Notes: generated from the sequence alone by a model not told the origin. A DNA stretch of 64,000 bases from Bifidobacterium pullorum subsp. gallinarum (GCF_000741215.1 NZ_JGYX01000005.1:1-64000), one strand, 5' to 3'; counted from the stretch's first letter, positions 52,381 through 61,764 are shown. Translations and numbers: made by a program.

Positions 52381-53916
52381 ATGGTTATGATGTCACTCAT
52401 GGCATTGGGTTTTCTTGGCGCGGATGATTGGGATTTCGCCACGTGGGCGGCCGAGGTGTCCCAGCGTACGAACCGTTCGCTGGCCGGCCGCCGTGTTGTG
52501 ATGCCGGACGACGGGGAGCCGGCCGTTGAACGGTTCCGATTGCAGGCTGCACAGTGGGGTATGGTGCCCACCCCCGACGACGCGACGTGCACGGACGACC
52601 TGTTAAAAGCCGGTGAGGCGCCGCTCGACCCGTCTGCCCCCGTTGGGGGGCTGTTCGATTCCCGTCACGCCGACGGCGTGGAGGCGATGGATGCCGCGCA
52701 GGCGCATATGCCGGTGACCGCCGCACTGCTGGACGAGCTGACCCGCGAAACGGACCTGCATGGCGTACGCATTGCGGTCTGCCTGATCCTGGAACCGAAG
52801 ACGGCCGTGCTGCTGCGGCTGCTGAAGGCCGCGGGCGCCACAGTGGGCGTATTCTGCGAGCCGGAATCCACCGATCAGCGTGTGGCCGATCAGCTGCGTC
52901 GGGAAGGGATCACAGTCCAGGCCGATGCGGGGTGGACCGCCGAACAGGCGCATCAGGGGGCGCTGCGGCTGCTGGATGAAATCCGCCCGCAGATCATCAT
53001 CGACGACGGCGCGAGCTTCGCCCGACTCGCCGCGCTCGAACGGCCGGAGCTGCTGGACGGCCTGATCGGCGTATCCGAGGAGACCACAAGCGGCGTCCGC
53101 GCGTTCCAGGCCATGCAGAATGCCGGGGCGCTGACGTTCCCGGTCATCGCGGTCAACGACAGCATCCTGAAAACCGGATTCGACAACACGCACGGTACCG
53201 GCGAGACCTGTGTGACCACCATGCAGGACATCCTCGGTGCCCACGCGTTCGAGGGGGCGCGGGTGGCGGTGGTCGGCTACGGGCCGGTCGGCCGCGGCTT
53301 CGCCCTGCGCGTCCGCGCGCTCGGTGCACGGGTCGCCGTCTGCGACACCGACCCCGTGGCCGCTCTGCAGGCCGTATTCGACGGATTCGCCGCAACGGAT
53401 ATCGACGAGGCACTGGCCGACGCGGACATCGTCGTCTCGGCCACCGGCGTGCGGCACACCATCGCGTTGGAACACCTCCAGCGCATGCGGCAGGGGGCGG
53501 CGCTGGCCGTCATCGGCGGCATCGCCAACGAGATCGCCCTGGACGACATCCCGGACTTCCGCAGCGAGACCGGATGCCGCATCCGCGACCTGGCCGTACC
53601 CGATGGTCCGGTCATCCGGCTGCTGGCCGAGGGCGACGGCGTCAACTACACGGCCGGCGGCGGCAACCCGATCGAGATCATGGACCTGAGCTTCGCCGTG
53701 CAGGTGTCGGCCGTCACGCACCTGTGGCGCACGAGGGGCACCCTCCGCCCCGGACTGCACCGACTGGACGCCGACGCGGACCGCCGCATCGCCGCCGTCG
53801 CCCTGTCCGTGCGCGGGTTCAGCGTCAGCCATGCCGTAGCGGAGAACGGATACGACTGGACGATGACCCGGTTCGCGGAAACCGAACGCCGATCGCAGAC
53901 GCAGGAGGGGCAGTGA
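52381..53916 (+). CDS. Divergent S-adenosylhomocysteinase-like NAD-binding protein
   Basis: The roughly 511-residue protein has the AdoHcyase architecture: VNDSILKTGFDNTHGTGE with the Lys/Asp/Asn triad, EETTSGVRAF, and a Rossmann motif VVGYGPVGRGFALRV near residue 298. Two substrate-binding residues of classical enzymes look replaced: the His of the HLEAKTA motif (here LILEPKTA) and the Asp of STQD (here STDQR). The usual Cys after FDN is Thr, as in archaeal-type enzymes. The next gene, overlapping by 4 bases, is an amidohydrolase. The start may be ATG 52381 or a later in-frame ATG (52390, 52393 or 52402). Confidence 0.75.
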   Translation: MVMMSLMALGFLGADDWDFATWAAEVSQRTNRSLAGRRVVMPDDGEPAVERFRLQAAQWGMVPTPDDATCTDDLLKAGEAPLDPSAPVGGLFDSRHADGVEAMDAAQAHMPVTAALLDELTRETDLHGVRIAVCLILEPKTAVLLRLLKAAGATVGVFCEPESTDQRVADQLRREGITVQADAGWTAEQAHQGALRLLDEIRPQIIIDDGASFARLAALERPELLDGLIGVSEETTSGVRAFQAMQNAGALTFPVIAVNDSILKTGFDNTHGTGETCVTTMQDILGAHAFEGARVAVVGYGPVGRGFALRVRALGARVAVCDTDPVAALQAVFDGFAATDIDEALADADIVVSATGVRHTIALEHLQRMRQGAALAVIGGIANEIALDDIPDFRSETGCRIRDLAVPDGPVIRLLAEGDGVNYTAGGGNPIEIMDLSFAVQVSAVTHLWRTRGTLRPGLHRLDADADRRIAAVALSVRGFSVSHAVAENGYDWTMTRFAETERRSQTQEGQ

Positions 53917-55328
53917 ACATCCACGACCCGTTGTACGCCGCGGCGCATCCCGAGCCGCTCACGCAGGTCACGCTGTATTCGGCGCCCCTGATCATCCCGG
54001 TCACCGGACCGGTCATCCTCAACGGCACCATCGCCGTGTCCGGCAGCAGGGTGGTGCACGTCGGCACCCGTCGTTGGGTGTGGGACACCCTCGAATCCGA
54101 ACTGGCCGCCGGCGCCCGCGTGGAGGAACGCCACTGGCACGGCGTCATCACCCCCGGCCTGGTCAACGCGCACACCCATCTGCAGTACACGGTGATGGCC
54201 GAGGTGGGGCGCGGAACGTACGGCGGCTTCCACGATTGGGAGCGCGCGTTCGACGACGTCTACGACGGGCTGGACGGCAACGTGTGGCGCGATTCGGCCC
54301 GAGCCGGCGCGCGCATGATGGTTCAGGCCGGCACCACGGCGGCAGCCGACATCGTGACCGACCCGGAGGCGGCCGACGCGCTCGCCTCGCAAGGCATGCA
54401 CGGCGTGGCCTACTGGGAGGTCATGAACTGGCGCAACAGCGATTGGAAAACCGCCGGCATCAGCGAACTGGTCGGGCATCTGGGCACGATGCGGCAGGAG
54501 GGCCTGCCCAGCATCGGCATCAGCCCGCACGCCCCGTACACCCTAGAGACCGCGCCGTTCGTGGACCTGCCCGACATCGCCCGCCAGCTGGACATGCGCC
54601 TGCACATCCACCTGGCCGAAACGCCGATGGAGGCCGGCGCGGACACCGACGACCTGACCATCTATTCGGCCGCGGCCTGGCGTGACCGGCATTGGACCAG
54701 CTACACCGAGCTCAAACGCGAGGGGCTCAACGCCTCCGCCATCCAGTTCCTCGACCAGCTCGGATCCCTGGGCCCCGATGTGCACATCGCCCACGGTGTG
54801 TGGGCGAGCGCCGAAGACCGGCGGATCCTGCGCCAGCGCGGGGTCGGCGTGGCGTTGTGCCCCCGGTCGAACCGCATCACGGTCACCGGCAAGGACGCGC
54901 CTGTGCGCGCCTACCTGGAGGAGGGCAACCTGCTGGCCATCGGCACCGACTCGCTGTCCAGTTCCCCCAGCCTGGATGTGCTCGACGACGCGGCCATGCT
55001 CTACGACCTGGCGCGGGCGCAGGGCTACCGGGCCAACGACCTGTCCCACCGCATCATCCGCATGCTCACCATCGGCGGCGCGCAGGAGATGGGCATGCAC
55101 GTGGGCGCCGGCCGCATCGGCCAGGTCAACGCCGGCGCCACCGCCGACCTGGCATTCTTCGACATCCCCGTCGACATCGCCTCCCCGGCCGGCATCGAAA
55201 CCACCATCGAAACCCTGGTCCGGCACGGCGCCGGCACCAACCGGGCCACCGTCATCTCCGGTCGCCTCGTCTACAACCACGGCGCCTTCAGCGCGCCCAG
55301 CGACGAGACGGCCGACCCGCGCGCCTGA
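53913..55328 (+). CDS. TRZ/ATZ-type amidohydrolase (SAH/MTA deaminase-like)
   Basis: The 471-residue metal-dependent hydrolase has the amidohydrolase fold: GVITPGLVNAHTHLQYTVM with the HxH metal site, IHLAETPMEAG, AHGVWAS and the metal Asp in IGTDSLSSSPSLD. This subgroup includes deaminases of S-adenosylhomocysteine and methylthioadenosine. GTG 53913 follows AGGAGG and overlaps the upstream stop, so it is translated together with the homocysteinase-like gene. The pairing suggests a deaminase-hydrolase route for S-adenosylhomocysteine. Confidence 0.82.
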   Translation: MNIHDPLYAAAHPEPLTQVTLYSAPLIIPVTGPVILNGTIAVSGSRVVHVGTRRWVWDTLESELAAGARVEERHWHGVITPGLVNAHTHLQYTVMAEVGRGTYGGFHDWERAFDDVYDGLDGNVWRDSARAGARMMVQAGTTAAADIVTDPEAADALASQGMHGVAYWEVMNWRNSDWKTAGISELVGHLGTMRQEGLPSIGISPHAPYTLETAPFVDLPDIARQLDMRLHIHLAETPMEAGADTDDLTIYSAAAWRDRHWTSYTELKREGLNASAIQFLDQLGSLGPDVHIAHGVWASAEDRRILRQRGVGVALCPRSNRITVTGKDAPVRAYLEEGNLLAIGTDSLSSSPSLDVLDDAAMLYDLARAQGYRANDLSHRIIRMLTIGGAQEMGMHVGAGRIGQVNAGATADLAFFDIPVDIASPAGIETTIETLVRHGAGTNRATVISGRLVYNHGAFSAPSDETADPRA

Positions 55329-55373
55329 CACAACGCCGGCGCGCACCCACCCACAGCATGAAAGGACATCCCG

Positions 55374-55838
55374 ATGAGCGTATCCCTCACTGACATGAGC
55401 CCCTATGCCCGGTCCGTCGTCGAACGGCTCGGCCTCGAACCCCATCCTGAAGGCGGCTGGTACGTGCGCGACTGGCAGTCGCCGATCAACGACCAGTCCG
55501 GACGCAGGCCGCTGTCGTCGCTGATCTACTTCCTGCTGGCCGAAGGCGACGCCAGCGCCTGGCACAAGGTCGACGCCGACGAGATCTGGCTGTGGCACGG
55601 CCCCGCGCCGGTCACCATCGAGATGGCCGGCAGCGGCGAGGCCCCGGACGAGACCGCCGTCCGCACCGTCGTGCTCGGCACCGGCATCGCCGCGTCCGAG
55701 GACGGCGACGCCGCACCCGTCGGCCATCTGGTCATCCCCGCGGGCGTCTGGCAGCGCACCGTGCCGGGTGCCGGCGACGCGCTCGTCTCCTGCGTGGTCA
55801 GCCCCGGTTTCGAATTCGCCGGGTTCACCCTGCAGTAG
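55374..55838 (+). CDS. Cupin protein of the DUF985 family
   Basis: The 154-residue protein is a single cupin. It has the DUF985 opening LGLEPHPEGGWYVRDWQSP, then SLIYFLLAEGDASAWHKVDADEIWLWHG with metal-type His residues and IPAGVWQRTVPGAGDALVSC. Members are annotated as possible sugar epimerases but the reaction is unproven. GAAAGGA precedes the ATG. It lies 45 bases after the amidohydrolase on the same strand and may belong to the same pathway. Confidence 0.82.
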   Translation: MSVSLTDMSPYARSVVERLGLEPHPEGGWYVRDWQSPINDQSGRRPLSSLIYFLLAEGDASAWHKVDADEIWLWHGPAPVTIEMAGSGEAPDETAVRTVVLGTGIAASEDGDAAPVGHLVIPAGVWQRTVPGAGDALVSCVVSPGFEFAGFTLQ

Positions 55839-55941
55839 CCGCAGACATCGCGCTGATAACCGGCTATCGGCAAAACCGATGACCGGACGGTTCCCTCTGG
55901 CCAAACGGCGTCCTAGTATACGTAAGGACGCAGGCATTGCC

Positions 55942-55974
55942 AACCATATCGAGTTCACAACCATATCGAGTTCA
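55942..55974 (+). repeat. Tandem 16-bp duplication in the leader of the solute-binding gene
   Basis: AACCATATCGAGTTCA occurs at 55942-55957 and again at 55959-55974, a 17-bp period. The second copy runs into the ribosome-binding site AGGAG. Confidence 0.75.
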
Positions 55975-55984
55975 GGAGAGTGAC

Positions 55985-56857
55985 ATGACCATTTCCGGCA
56001 AGCAGTTCATCCGCGGCGCCGCCGCGACGCTCAGCATCGCCGCGCTCGCGCTGACCGCCGCGTGCGGCTCCGACACCGCGCAGGACGCCGCCGACAACAC
56101 CCAGGCGAACAGCGGCGATCTGACGCAGCAGACCGTGACCCCGGGCAAGCTGACCATCGCCACCGGCGATCCGGCGTATGAGCCGTGGGTGCTCAACGAC
56201 GATCCGGAGTCCGGCGAAGGCTATGAGGCGGCCGTGGCGTACGCGGTGGCCGAGCAGCTCGGCTTCGACGCCGACGACGTGGTGTGGACCCGCACGACCT
56301 TCGACGCGGCCATCGCCCCCGGCCCGAAGGACTGGGATATGAACATCCAGCAGTTCGGCATCACCGACGAGCGCAAGCAGGCCGTCGACTTCTCCTCCGG
56401 CTACTACAAGGACACCCGCGCCGTGATCGTCAAGAAGGACGGCAAGTTCGCGAACGCGACCTCGCTCGCCGACCTGAAGGATGCCGTGGTCGGCGCCACC
56501 GTGGGCACGCAGGGCTACACCTACGCCAAGGAGAAGATCAACGACAACGTGCAGACCTTCAACGACGACGCCTCGCTGGCCCAGGCGCTGGACGCCGGAC
56601 AGATCGACGCGCTGGTGGCCGACACCACCGTGTGCGTGTACATGGTGCAGTCCGGCCAGGTGGCGGACGGCGTGGTGATCGGCCGCATCGCCGGCTCCGA
56701 GGACAAGGACGGCATGGGCATCGTGCTGCCGAAGGATTCGCCGCTGACCGAGGCCACCACCAAGGCCGTGGACGATCTGGAGGCCGACGGCACGCTGCAG
56801 AAGCTGCAGGACCAGTGGCTCGCCGAGTACACCTCCGACCTGCCCGAACTCGCCTGA
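55985..56857 (+). CDS. Polar amino-acid ABC transporter, substrate-binding lipoprotein
   Basis: The 290-residue precursor has a basic N terminus, a hydrophobic helix and a lipobox (LALTAAC), so it is membrane-anchored outside the cell. The mature part is a SBP_bac_3 domain with LTIATGDPAYEPWVLNDD at the front, DMNIQQFGITDERKQAVDFS and GIVLPKDSPLTEATTKAVDD. It collects a polar amino acid for the permease and ATPase that follow. AGGAGAG precedes ATG 55985. The exact substrate is unknown. Confidence 0.92.
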   Translation: MTISGKQFIRGAAATLSIAALALTAACGSDTAQDAADNTQANSGDLTQQTVTPGKLTIATGDPAYEPWVLNDDPESGEGYEAAVAYAVAEQLGFDADDVVWTRTTFDAAIAPGPKDWDMNIQQFGITDERKQAVDFSSGYYKDTRAVIVKKDGKFANATSLADLKDAVVGATVGTQGYTYAKEKINDNVQTFNDDASLAQALDAGQIDALVADTTVCVYMVQSGQVADGVVIGRIAGSEDKDGMGIVLPKDSPLTEATTKAVDDLEADGTLQKLQDQWLAEYTSDLPELA

Positions 56858-56887
56858 CGGCCCAGTTCGACGCACCCGGGACCTGAT

Positions 56888-56924
56888 GCAACGGCCGGAC
56901 GCCTTCGGTGCGCCCGGCCGTTGC
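56888..56924 (+). terminator. Attenuator-like hairpin after the solute-binding gene
   Basis: GCAACGGCCGG and CCGGCCGTTGC form a perfect stem between the binding-protein and permease genes. It lacks a T run, so it may lower, not block, downstream transcription, giving more binding protein than permease. Confidence 0.6.
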
Positions 56925-56973
56925 GTATCGTCCCCCCGCATACTTGTTACGCCAACGAATTAGAGTAGGAACC

Positions 56974-57849
56974 ATGAGTCTTCCCTCCCCTTCCCCCGTT
57001 GCCGGGGCGGCGTCGGTCAGCGACGTCGAACTGGACCGCCGCGCCTGGCGGCGCAAACGGCAGTTGCGGTCCGTGGCGATCAGCATGCTCAGCACGGTGG
57101 TGTTGGCCCTGGTGGTTGTGGTGGGTCTGCAGATGTCCCCCGGATGGCCGCATGTCAAGGAGACGTTCTTCTCCGCCGAATACTTCGCCAAATGCTTTCC
57201 CGAAGTGCTGGACGGCCTGTGGCTGAATCTGCGGATCCTGATCGTGGCCGTAATCGGTGTGGCAATCCTGGCCACGCTGATTGCGCTGATCCGTACCAGC
57301 CGCAACCCGGTAATGTTCCCGTTGCGCGTCATCGCCGCCGTCTACACCACCGTGATGCGCGGCATCCCGATGATCGTGCTGCTGTACCTGATCGGCTTCG
57401 GCATCCCCGGCCTGGGGTTGTTCGGGCGCATCGATCCGGCCATCCTGGGCACGATCGCGATCGTGCTCGGGTATGCGGCCTATGTGGCCGAGGTGCTGCG
57501 CGCCGGCTTCAACGACGTGCATCCCTCGCAGCGCGCCTCCGCCCGCTCCCTGGGCCTGACCGCCGGGCAGACCACCTGGCTGGTGGTGATCCCGCAGGCG
57601 CTGCGCAAGGTGACGCCGGCGCTGATGAACGATTTCATCTCGATGCAGAAGGATGTGGGCCTGATCTCCGTGCTGGGCGCGGTGGACGCCGTGCGCGCCG
57701 CGCAGATCGAGGTGGCCAGCTCGTACAACTTCACCCCGTATGTGGTGGCCAGCCTGCTGTTCATCCTGATGAGCGTGCCGTTCATCCTGCTGAGCGACTG
57801 GTATTCCGAGCGTCTGCGCAGGCGCGAACAGAGCGGAGGTGTGGTGTGA
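56974..57849 (+). CDS. Polar amino-acid ABC transporter, permease
   Basis: The 291-residue protein has a cytoplasmic N terminus rich in Arg and Lys, then about five membrane helices. The His/Glu/Gln/Arg/opine-type permease signature is present: YTTVMRGIPMIVLLYLIGFG, AAYVAEVLRAGFNDVHPSQR, and the EAA loop ARSLGLTAGQTTWLVVIPQA. It forms the channel energised by the next gene, which it overlaps. Confidence 0.93.
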   Translation: MSLPSPSPVAGAASVSDVELDRRAWRRKRQLRSVAISMLSTVVLALVVVVGLQMSPGWPHVKETFFSAEYFAKCFPEVLDGLWLNLRILIVAVIGVAILATLIALIRTSRNPVMFPLRVIAAVYTTVMRGIPMIVLLYLIGFGIPGLGLFGRIDPAILGTIAIVLGYAAYVAEVLRAGFNDVHPSQRASARSLGLTAGQTTWLVVIPQALRKVTPALMNDFISMQKDVGLISVLGAVDAVRAAQIEVASSYNFTPYVVASLLFILMSVPFILLSDWYSERLRRREQSGGVV

Positions 57850-58628
57850 GCATGACGGCTACCGTTTCCGAAACCAGGCAGGCCTTCGACGAGGCGCCGG
57901 TGGTGCTGCGGCTGGACAACATCCGCAAATCCTTCGGCGACGCCCATGTGCTGAACGGCATCTCCTTCGACATCCATCAGCATGAGGTGGTGGCGCTGCT
58001 GGGCCCGTCCGGTTCCGGCAAGTCCACGCTGATGAAATGCGTGAACCTGCTCGAACAGGTGGATGACGGGCAGATCTGGCTGAACGGCACCGACATCACC
58101 GATCCCCGCGCGGACCAGGATGCCATCCGCGCCCGCATCGGCGTGGTGTTCCAGCAGTTCAACCTGTTCCCGCATATGTCGGTGATCAGGAACGTGACCC
58201 TGGCCGCCCGCAAGGTGCACCATTGGAGCAAGGACCGCGCCGAGGCGCGCGCGTTGGAACTGCTCGACCGCATCGGCATGCGGGCCAAGGCCGGCGCCTA
58301 CCCCGACCAGCTCTCCGGCGGCCAGCAGCAGCGTGTGGCCATCGCCCGTGCGCTGATGACCAATCCCGAGCTGCTGCTGCTGGACGAGATCACCTCCGCG
58401 CTGGACCCGATGCTGGTCGGCGAGGTGCTGGACATGGTCTCCGAGTTGAAGGAGCAGGGCACCACCATCCTGATGGCCACGCACGAGATGAGCTTCGCCC
58501 ATGATGCGGCGGACCGCATCGTGTTGCTGCGCCGCGGCGTGATCGCCGAGAACGGCACCCCGAGGGAGGTTATGGACGAATCCCGGAATCCGGAAACCCG
58601 GGAGTTCTTCAGCCACTTCCGCAGCTGA
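57846..58628 (+). CDS. Polar amino-acid ABC transporter, ATP-binding protein
   Basis: The 260-residue ATPase has Walker A GPSGSGKSTLMK, the Q loop VVFQQFNLFPHMSV, signature LSGGQQQRVAIARAL, Walker B LLLLDEITSALDP and the H loop ATHEMSFA. It drives uptake through the preceding permease. GTG 57846 is favoured because GGAGG lies 6-7 bases ahead; ATG 57852 is also possible. The Walker B-adjacent residue is Ile (DEITSALDP) rather than the usual Pro. Confidence 0.93.
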   Translation: MSMTATVSETRQAFDEAPVVLRLDNIRKSFGDAHVLNGISFDIHQHEVVALLGPSGSGKSTLMKCVNLLEQVDDGQIWLNGTDITDPRADQDAIRARIGVVFQQFNLFPHMSVIRNVTLAARKVHHWSKDRAEARALELLDRIGMRAKAGAYPDQLSGGQQQRVAIARALMTNPELLLLDEITSALDPMLVGEVLDMVSELKEQGTTILMATHEMSFAHDAADRIVLLRRGVIAENGTPREVMDESRNPETREFFSHFRS

Positions 58629-58675
58629 ACTCCTACGCGGTTAGACGCCTGGTCTGGTCCACGTAGGAGTTCAGG
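58626..58675. terminator. Inverted repeat spanning the ends of two convergent genes
   Basis: CTGAACTCCTACG at 58626-58638 pairs perfectly with 58663-58675. The left arm holds the ATPase stop and the ribF stop, and the right arm is ribF coding sequence. Only 4 bases separate the two stops, so this may be the bidirectional terminator. Confidence 0.55.
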
Positions 58676-59892
58676 GCGTCGATCAGCTGGTCGACGCCGT
58701 CGTAGCGGACCATCGGGTGCAGGAACCCCGCGAATTCGACGCGCACGAGGTGCCCATACAGGTCCAGCCAGGAACCGTCCTCGGTGATTGCATAGGCCTC
58801 GGCCACACGCTCGTGCAGGCCGGTCTGCTCGCTGAACGTCGGCTTGGTGCCGATCGAGATCGCCGCGGGCCAACGGTACGGGGAATCGGCGGCGCATCGC
58901 GCGCTCACGCCACGGTCGTCATACGGGTGCAGCTTGGCCGCGGGTTCCTCGGCGCCCGCGGCATCCGGGCCAGCCTGGTCCGATGCCAATCCGAAGGATT
59001 CCCCAGGCCCCAGATCGACCAGCCATCCGGCATACACGCCATCCACCGGCAGATAGCCGTCCAGCCGCTCCCCCAGATTCGCGGTCGGGAATCCGAGCGT
59101 ACGGCCCCGCTCCTCGCCGTGCACCACCACGCCCTCGACGGCATGCGGACGCCCCAGGATCGCATTCGCATCCTTGATGCGGCCGTGCCCGAGCAGATAC
59201 CGCACATTTGTGGAGCTCCAGGCGCGGGTCCTGCGCCCCTGATGCCGCTTGCTCCACGCGCGCAGCTGCGCCTTGGTCATGCCGGAGGTCGGGTCCTGCG
59301 GCTCCCCCGGCTCCGTGGGCGCCTCCGGCCGCGCATCGGCCGGGATACGCACCTCGCCGGGTCCGCGGTCGTCCACCACCACCAGCTCGAATACGCCGGT
59401 GGCCTGCGCCAGCGTGTCGATCGCCTTGATCGTGCCCTCGCGGTTGTTGCCCATCGCGGCGTCGGCGCCCAGCACCAGCGTGCGCATGCCCACGCGGCCG
59501 ACCATCTGCCCCAGGAAGAACCGGTAGGACTTCGCCGCGAACGCCAGCGAATACCGGACCTGCAGCACCACGTCCACGCCCAGGTCCCGCATGATGCGCA
59601 GCCGCTGATCCGTGCCAGTCAGCGCCTCCACATCCACGGCGTCCGCCGGCAGCTCGGCGCCATCGTGCTCGGCCGCATAGCGATGCACCAGTCCGGGGCG
59701 CGGATCGAACAGCACCACCACGGCAAACGAATCGGTCTGCCGCGCCAGTTCCACCACCTTGCCGATCACCGCGCAATGCCCCTGGTGCATGCCGTCGAAC
59801 ACGCCGACGGTCACCACGGCCTTGCGGTCGGGGCTGAGTGCGGGCCAATCGACCTGCCCGTTGTCATCGGGGGTCAACGTCTTGATGTCCAT
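58633..59892 (-). CDS. ribF: Bifunctional riboflavin kinase/FAD synthetase
   Basis: The 419-residue enzyme makes FMN and FAD. The FAD-synthetase domain carries VTVGVFDGMHQGHCAVIGK near residue 30 (the GxFDGxHxGH nucleotidyltransferase motif). The C-terminal riboflavin-kinase domain has GRTLGFPTANLG and GVYAGW. Two insertions, a Pro/Glu/Thr-rich stretch before the kinase domain and a long loop inside it, make it about 100 residues longer than usual. AAGGA precedes ATG 59892. Downstream of truB on the same strand. Confidence 0.94.
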   Translation of the reverse strand: MDIKTLTPDDNGQVDWPALSPDRKAVVTVGVFDGMHQGHCAVIGKVVELARQTDSFAVVVLFDPRPGLVHRYAAEHDGAELPADAVDVEALTGTDQRLRIMRDLGVDVVLQVRYSLAFAAKSYRFFLGQMVGRVGMRTLVLGADAAMGNNREGTIKAIDTLAQATGVFELVVVDDRGPGEVRIPADARPEAPTEPGEPQDPTSGMTKAQLRAWSKRHQGRRTRAWSSTNVRYLLGHGRIKDANAILGRPHAVEGVVVHGEERGRTLGFPTANLGERLDGYLPVDGVYAGWLVDLGPGESFGLASDQAGPDAAGAEEPAAKLHPYDDRGVSARCAADSPYRWPAAISIGTKPTFSEQTGLHERVAEAYAITEDGSWLDLYGHLVRVEFAGFLHPMVRYDGVDQLIDALNSYVDQTRRLTA

Positions 59893-59933
59893 AATCGTCC
59901 TTTGCTGTTCAAGCGCGGTACCGGCTCGGCACC

Positions 59934-60989
59934 CTACTCTACCGGGAATACGGTGACGGGTTTGGCCATGCCTCGGCCGCACGGCTCCACAATGGCCACG
60001 AGGTCGTGGCGCTCCGGCATCACCGCGGCCAGCCGCCCGCCACGGGGCGTCGTCCCCGCAACACGGATGCGGCGTCCGAACCGCAGGTCGGCGGCCTGGG
60101 CGTCGGATACCTCGATCACCGGCATCGCAGCGGAGGCCGCCTCGACCATCGGCAGCGCACGGGCGGCCAGTTCGTCGCCGGAGACGTCGAGCACGGCTCG
60201 GCTGCGGGTCACGGTCTGCCCGTCGCGGGTGGTGAACGTGCGCTGTTCGGTGTGCGCCGTCACCGTACGCGGATCATCGGCACGATACCGACCGACTCGG
60301 GTGCGGCGCAGACGGGTCAGGTGCCCGCCGACGCCCAGCGCCTCACCCAGATCGCGGGCGAGGGCGCGGATGTAGGTGCCGGCCGAGCAGGCGACGCGCA
60401 CATCCACATCCAACACGGGCACCGAACCGTCGCGGGATTCGTCGTCCCCCGGCGTACGTCCCTCCAGAGCATCGCCGGACCGGTCTTCGCCGGACGCAAC
60501 CAGCACCGGCCGGGCGTCGAGCACCGCGAACTCGTGGATGGTGACCGGGCGGGCCTTGAGCCGCACCTCCTGGCCGTCACGGGCCAGGTCGTAGGCGCGC
60601 TGGCCGTTAATCTTGATGGCCGAATACGCGTTCGGCACCTGTTCGATCGTTCCGGTGAATCGCGCGTCGACCACCGCCTGCAGCGCCTCACGGGACATGG
60701 CCGGAGCCGGGCGCGTCGAGACGATCTCGCCGTCGGCGTCATCGGTGGTGGTGCGCTGGCCGAGCCGGATCGTGGCCTCGTAGGTCTTGTCATGCTCGAC
60801 GATGACGTTCAGCAACCGCGTGGCGTTGCCGAATCCGACAACGAGCACGCCGGTGGCCATCGGGTCGAGCGTGCCGGCGTGCCCGACACGTTTCATATGC
60901 AGGGCGCCGCGCACGGCGGCCACGATGTCATGGCTGGTGACGCCCTGCGGTTTGTCGACGATCAGCAGACCCGAATCCGTCAAGGTCAC
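59934..60989 (-). CDS. truB: tRNA pseudouridine(55) synthase
   Basis: The 351-residue enzyme forms pseudouridine 55 in the T loop of tRNAs. The catalytic Asp42 lies in HAGTLDPMATGVLVVGFG. It shows LIVDKPQGVTSHDIV at the start, NAYSAIKINGQRAYDLAR and the CSAGTYIRALARDLGEAL motif, and a C-terminal PUA-like region. An acidic insertion separates the core strands. Its start overlaps the rbfA stop by 4 bases, so the two are co-translated. Confidence 0.95.
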   Translation of the reverse strand: MTLTDSGLLIVDKPQGVTSHDIVAAVRGALHMKRVGHAGTLDPMATGVLVVGFGNATRLLNVIVEHDKTYEATIRLGQRTTTDDADGEIVSTRPAPAMSREALQAVVDARFTGTIEQVPNAYSAIKINGQRAYDLARDGQEVRLKARPVTIHEFAVLDARPVLVASGEDRSGDALEGRTPGDDESRDGSVPVLDVDVRVACSAGTYIRALARDLGEALGVGGHLTRLRRTRVGRYRADDPRTVTAHTEQRTFTTRDGQTVTRSRAVLDVSGDELAARALPMVEAASAAMPVIEVSDAQAADLRFGRRIRVAGTTPRGGRLAAVMPERHDLVAIVEPCGRGMAKPVTVFPVE

Positions 60990-61558
60990 GCCTCGTCCGA
61001 TACGTCGGAGTCGCCGGACACCGCGCCGCCCAGGTCGATGTCGTCGAGATCGTCCCAGTCGTCATCCTCGGACTCGTCGTCCCAGTCTGCATCCTCATCC
61101 AGATCGGCGTCCTCGTCACGGGGTTCGGGGTGCTTGTACGGGTCGGCGTCGCCGGCGTACTGGGCGGTCTCGCGGGCCTTGGCCAGCTCCTCGTCGCGCT
61201 TGCGGGCCATGGCCAGGATGTCCTCGATCTCGTGGGCCTCGCCCGGCACCTCGTCGAAGATGAACTGCAACTGCGGGGTCAGGCGCAGGCCGGCCTTGGT
61301 GCCGACCAGCGAGCGCAGGCGGCCCTTGGCTTGGTTCAGCGCCTCCTGGGCGCGTTTGCGTTCGCCCTGTTCCTTGCCGGCGTGGCCGAGCTGGGTCCAG
61401 TAGACCTTGGCCAGCTGCAGATCGTTGGTCACGCGGACCTCGGTGATCGTCACGTTCGCCAGGCGCTTGTCATGCAGCTGGGCCTCCATCGAGGAGGCGA
61501 TGACGCGCTGGATCAGCGCCGCGATGCGTGCGGCGCGGGGGTTGGTTCCTGAAGGCAT
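60986..61558 (-). CDS. rbfA: Ribosome-binding factor A
   Basis: The 190-residue protein has the RbfA KH-like core (about 1-130: NPRAARIAALIQRVIASSME, TITEVRVTNDLQLAKVYWTQ, LRLTPQLQFIFDEVPGEAHE). It assists late 16S maturation of the small subunit. The C terminus has a strongly acidic Asp/Glu tail (about 135-180) absent in most relatives. Located between infB and truB, the classical order. Confidence 0.94.
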   Translation of the reverse strand: MPSGTNPRAARIAALIQRVIASSMEAQLHDKRLANVTITEVRVTNDLQLAKVYWTQLGHAGKEQGERKRAQEALNQAKGRLRSLVGTKAGLRLTPQLQFIFDEVPGEAHEIEDILAMARKRDEELAKARETAQYAGDADPYKHPEPRDEDADLDEDADWDDESEDDDWDDLDDIDLGGAVSGDSDVSDEA

Positions 61559-61764
61559 GGTGTTCCTCGTTGTTCTCGTCCGTCAATCCGGCCCGGCCGG
61601 CGTCGTCCCGTGGCCGGTCGTGTGTTCCGATGTTCCATCGTCGCACATCCCACGGTCATTGGCCCCGCCCACGGCGGCCCGTACGCCCGGGGAAAACGCG
61701 GCGGGCGCCCGCCGCCGGAAACCGGCCTGCGGACGCCCGTCAACATATGCGTTGGTGCGAACGG

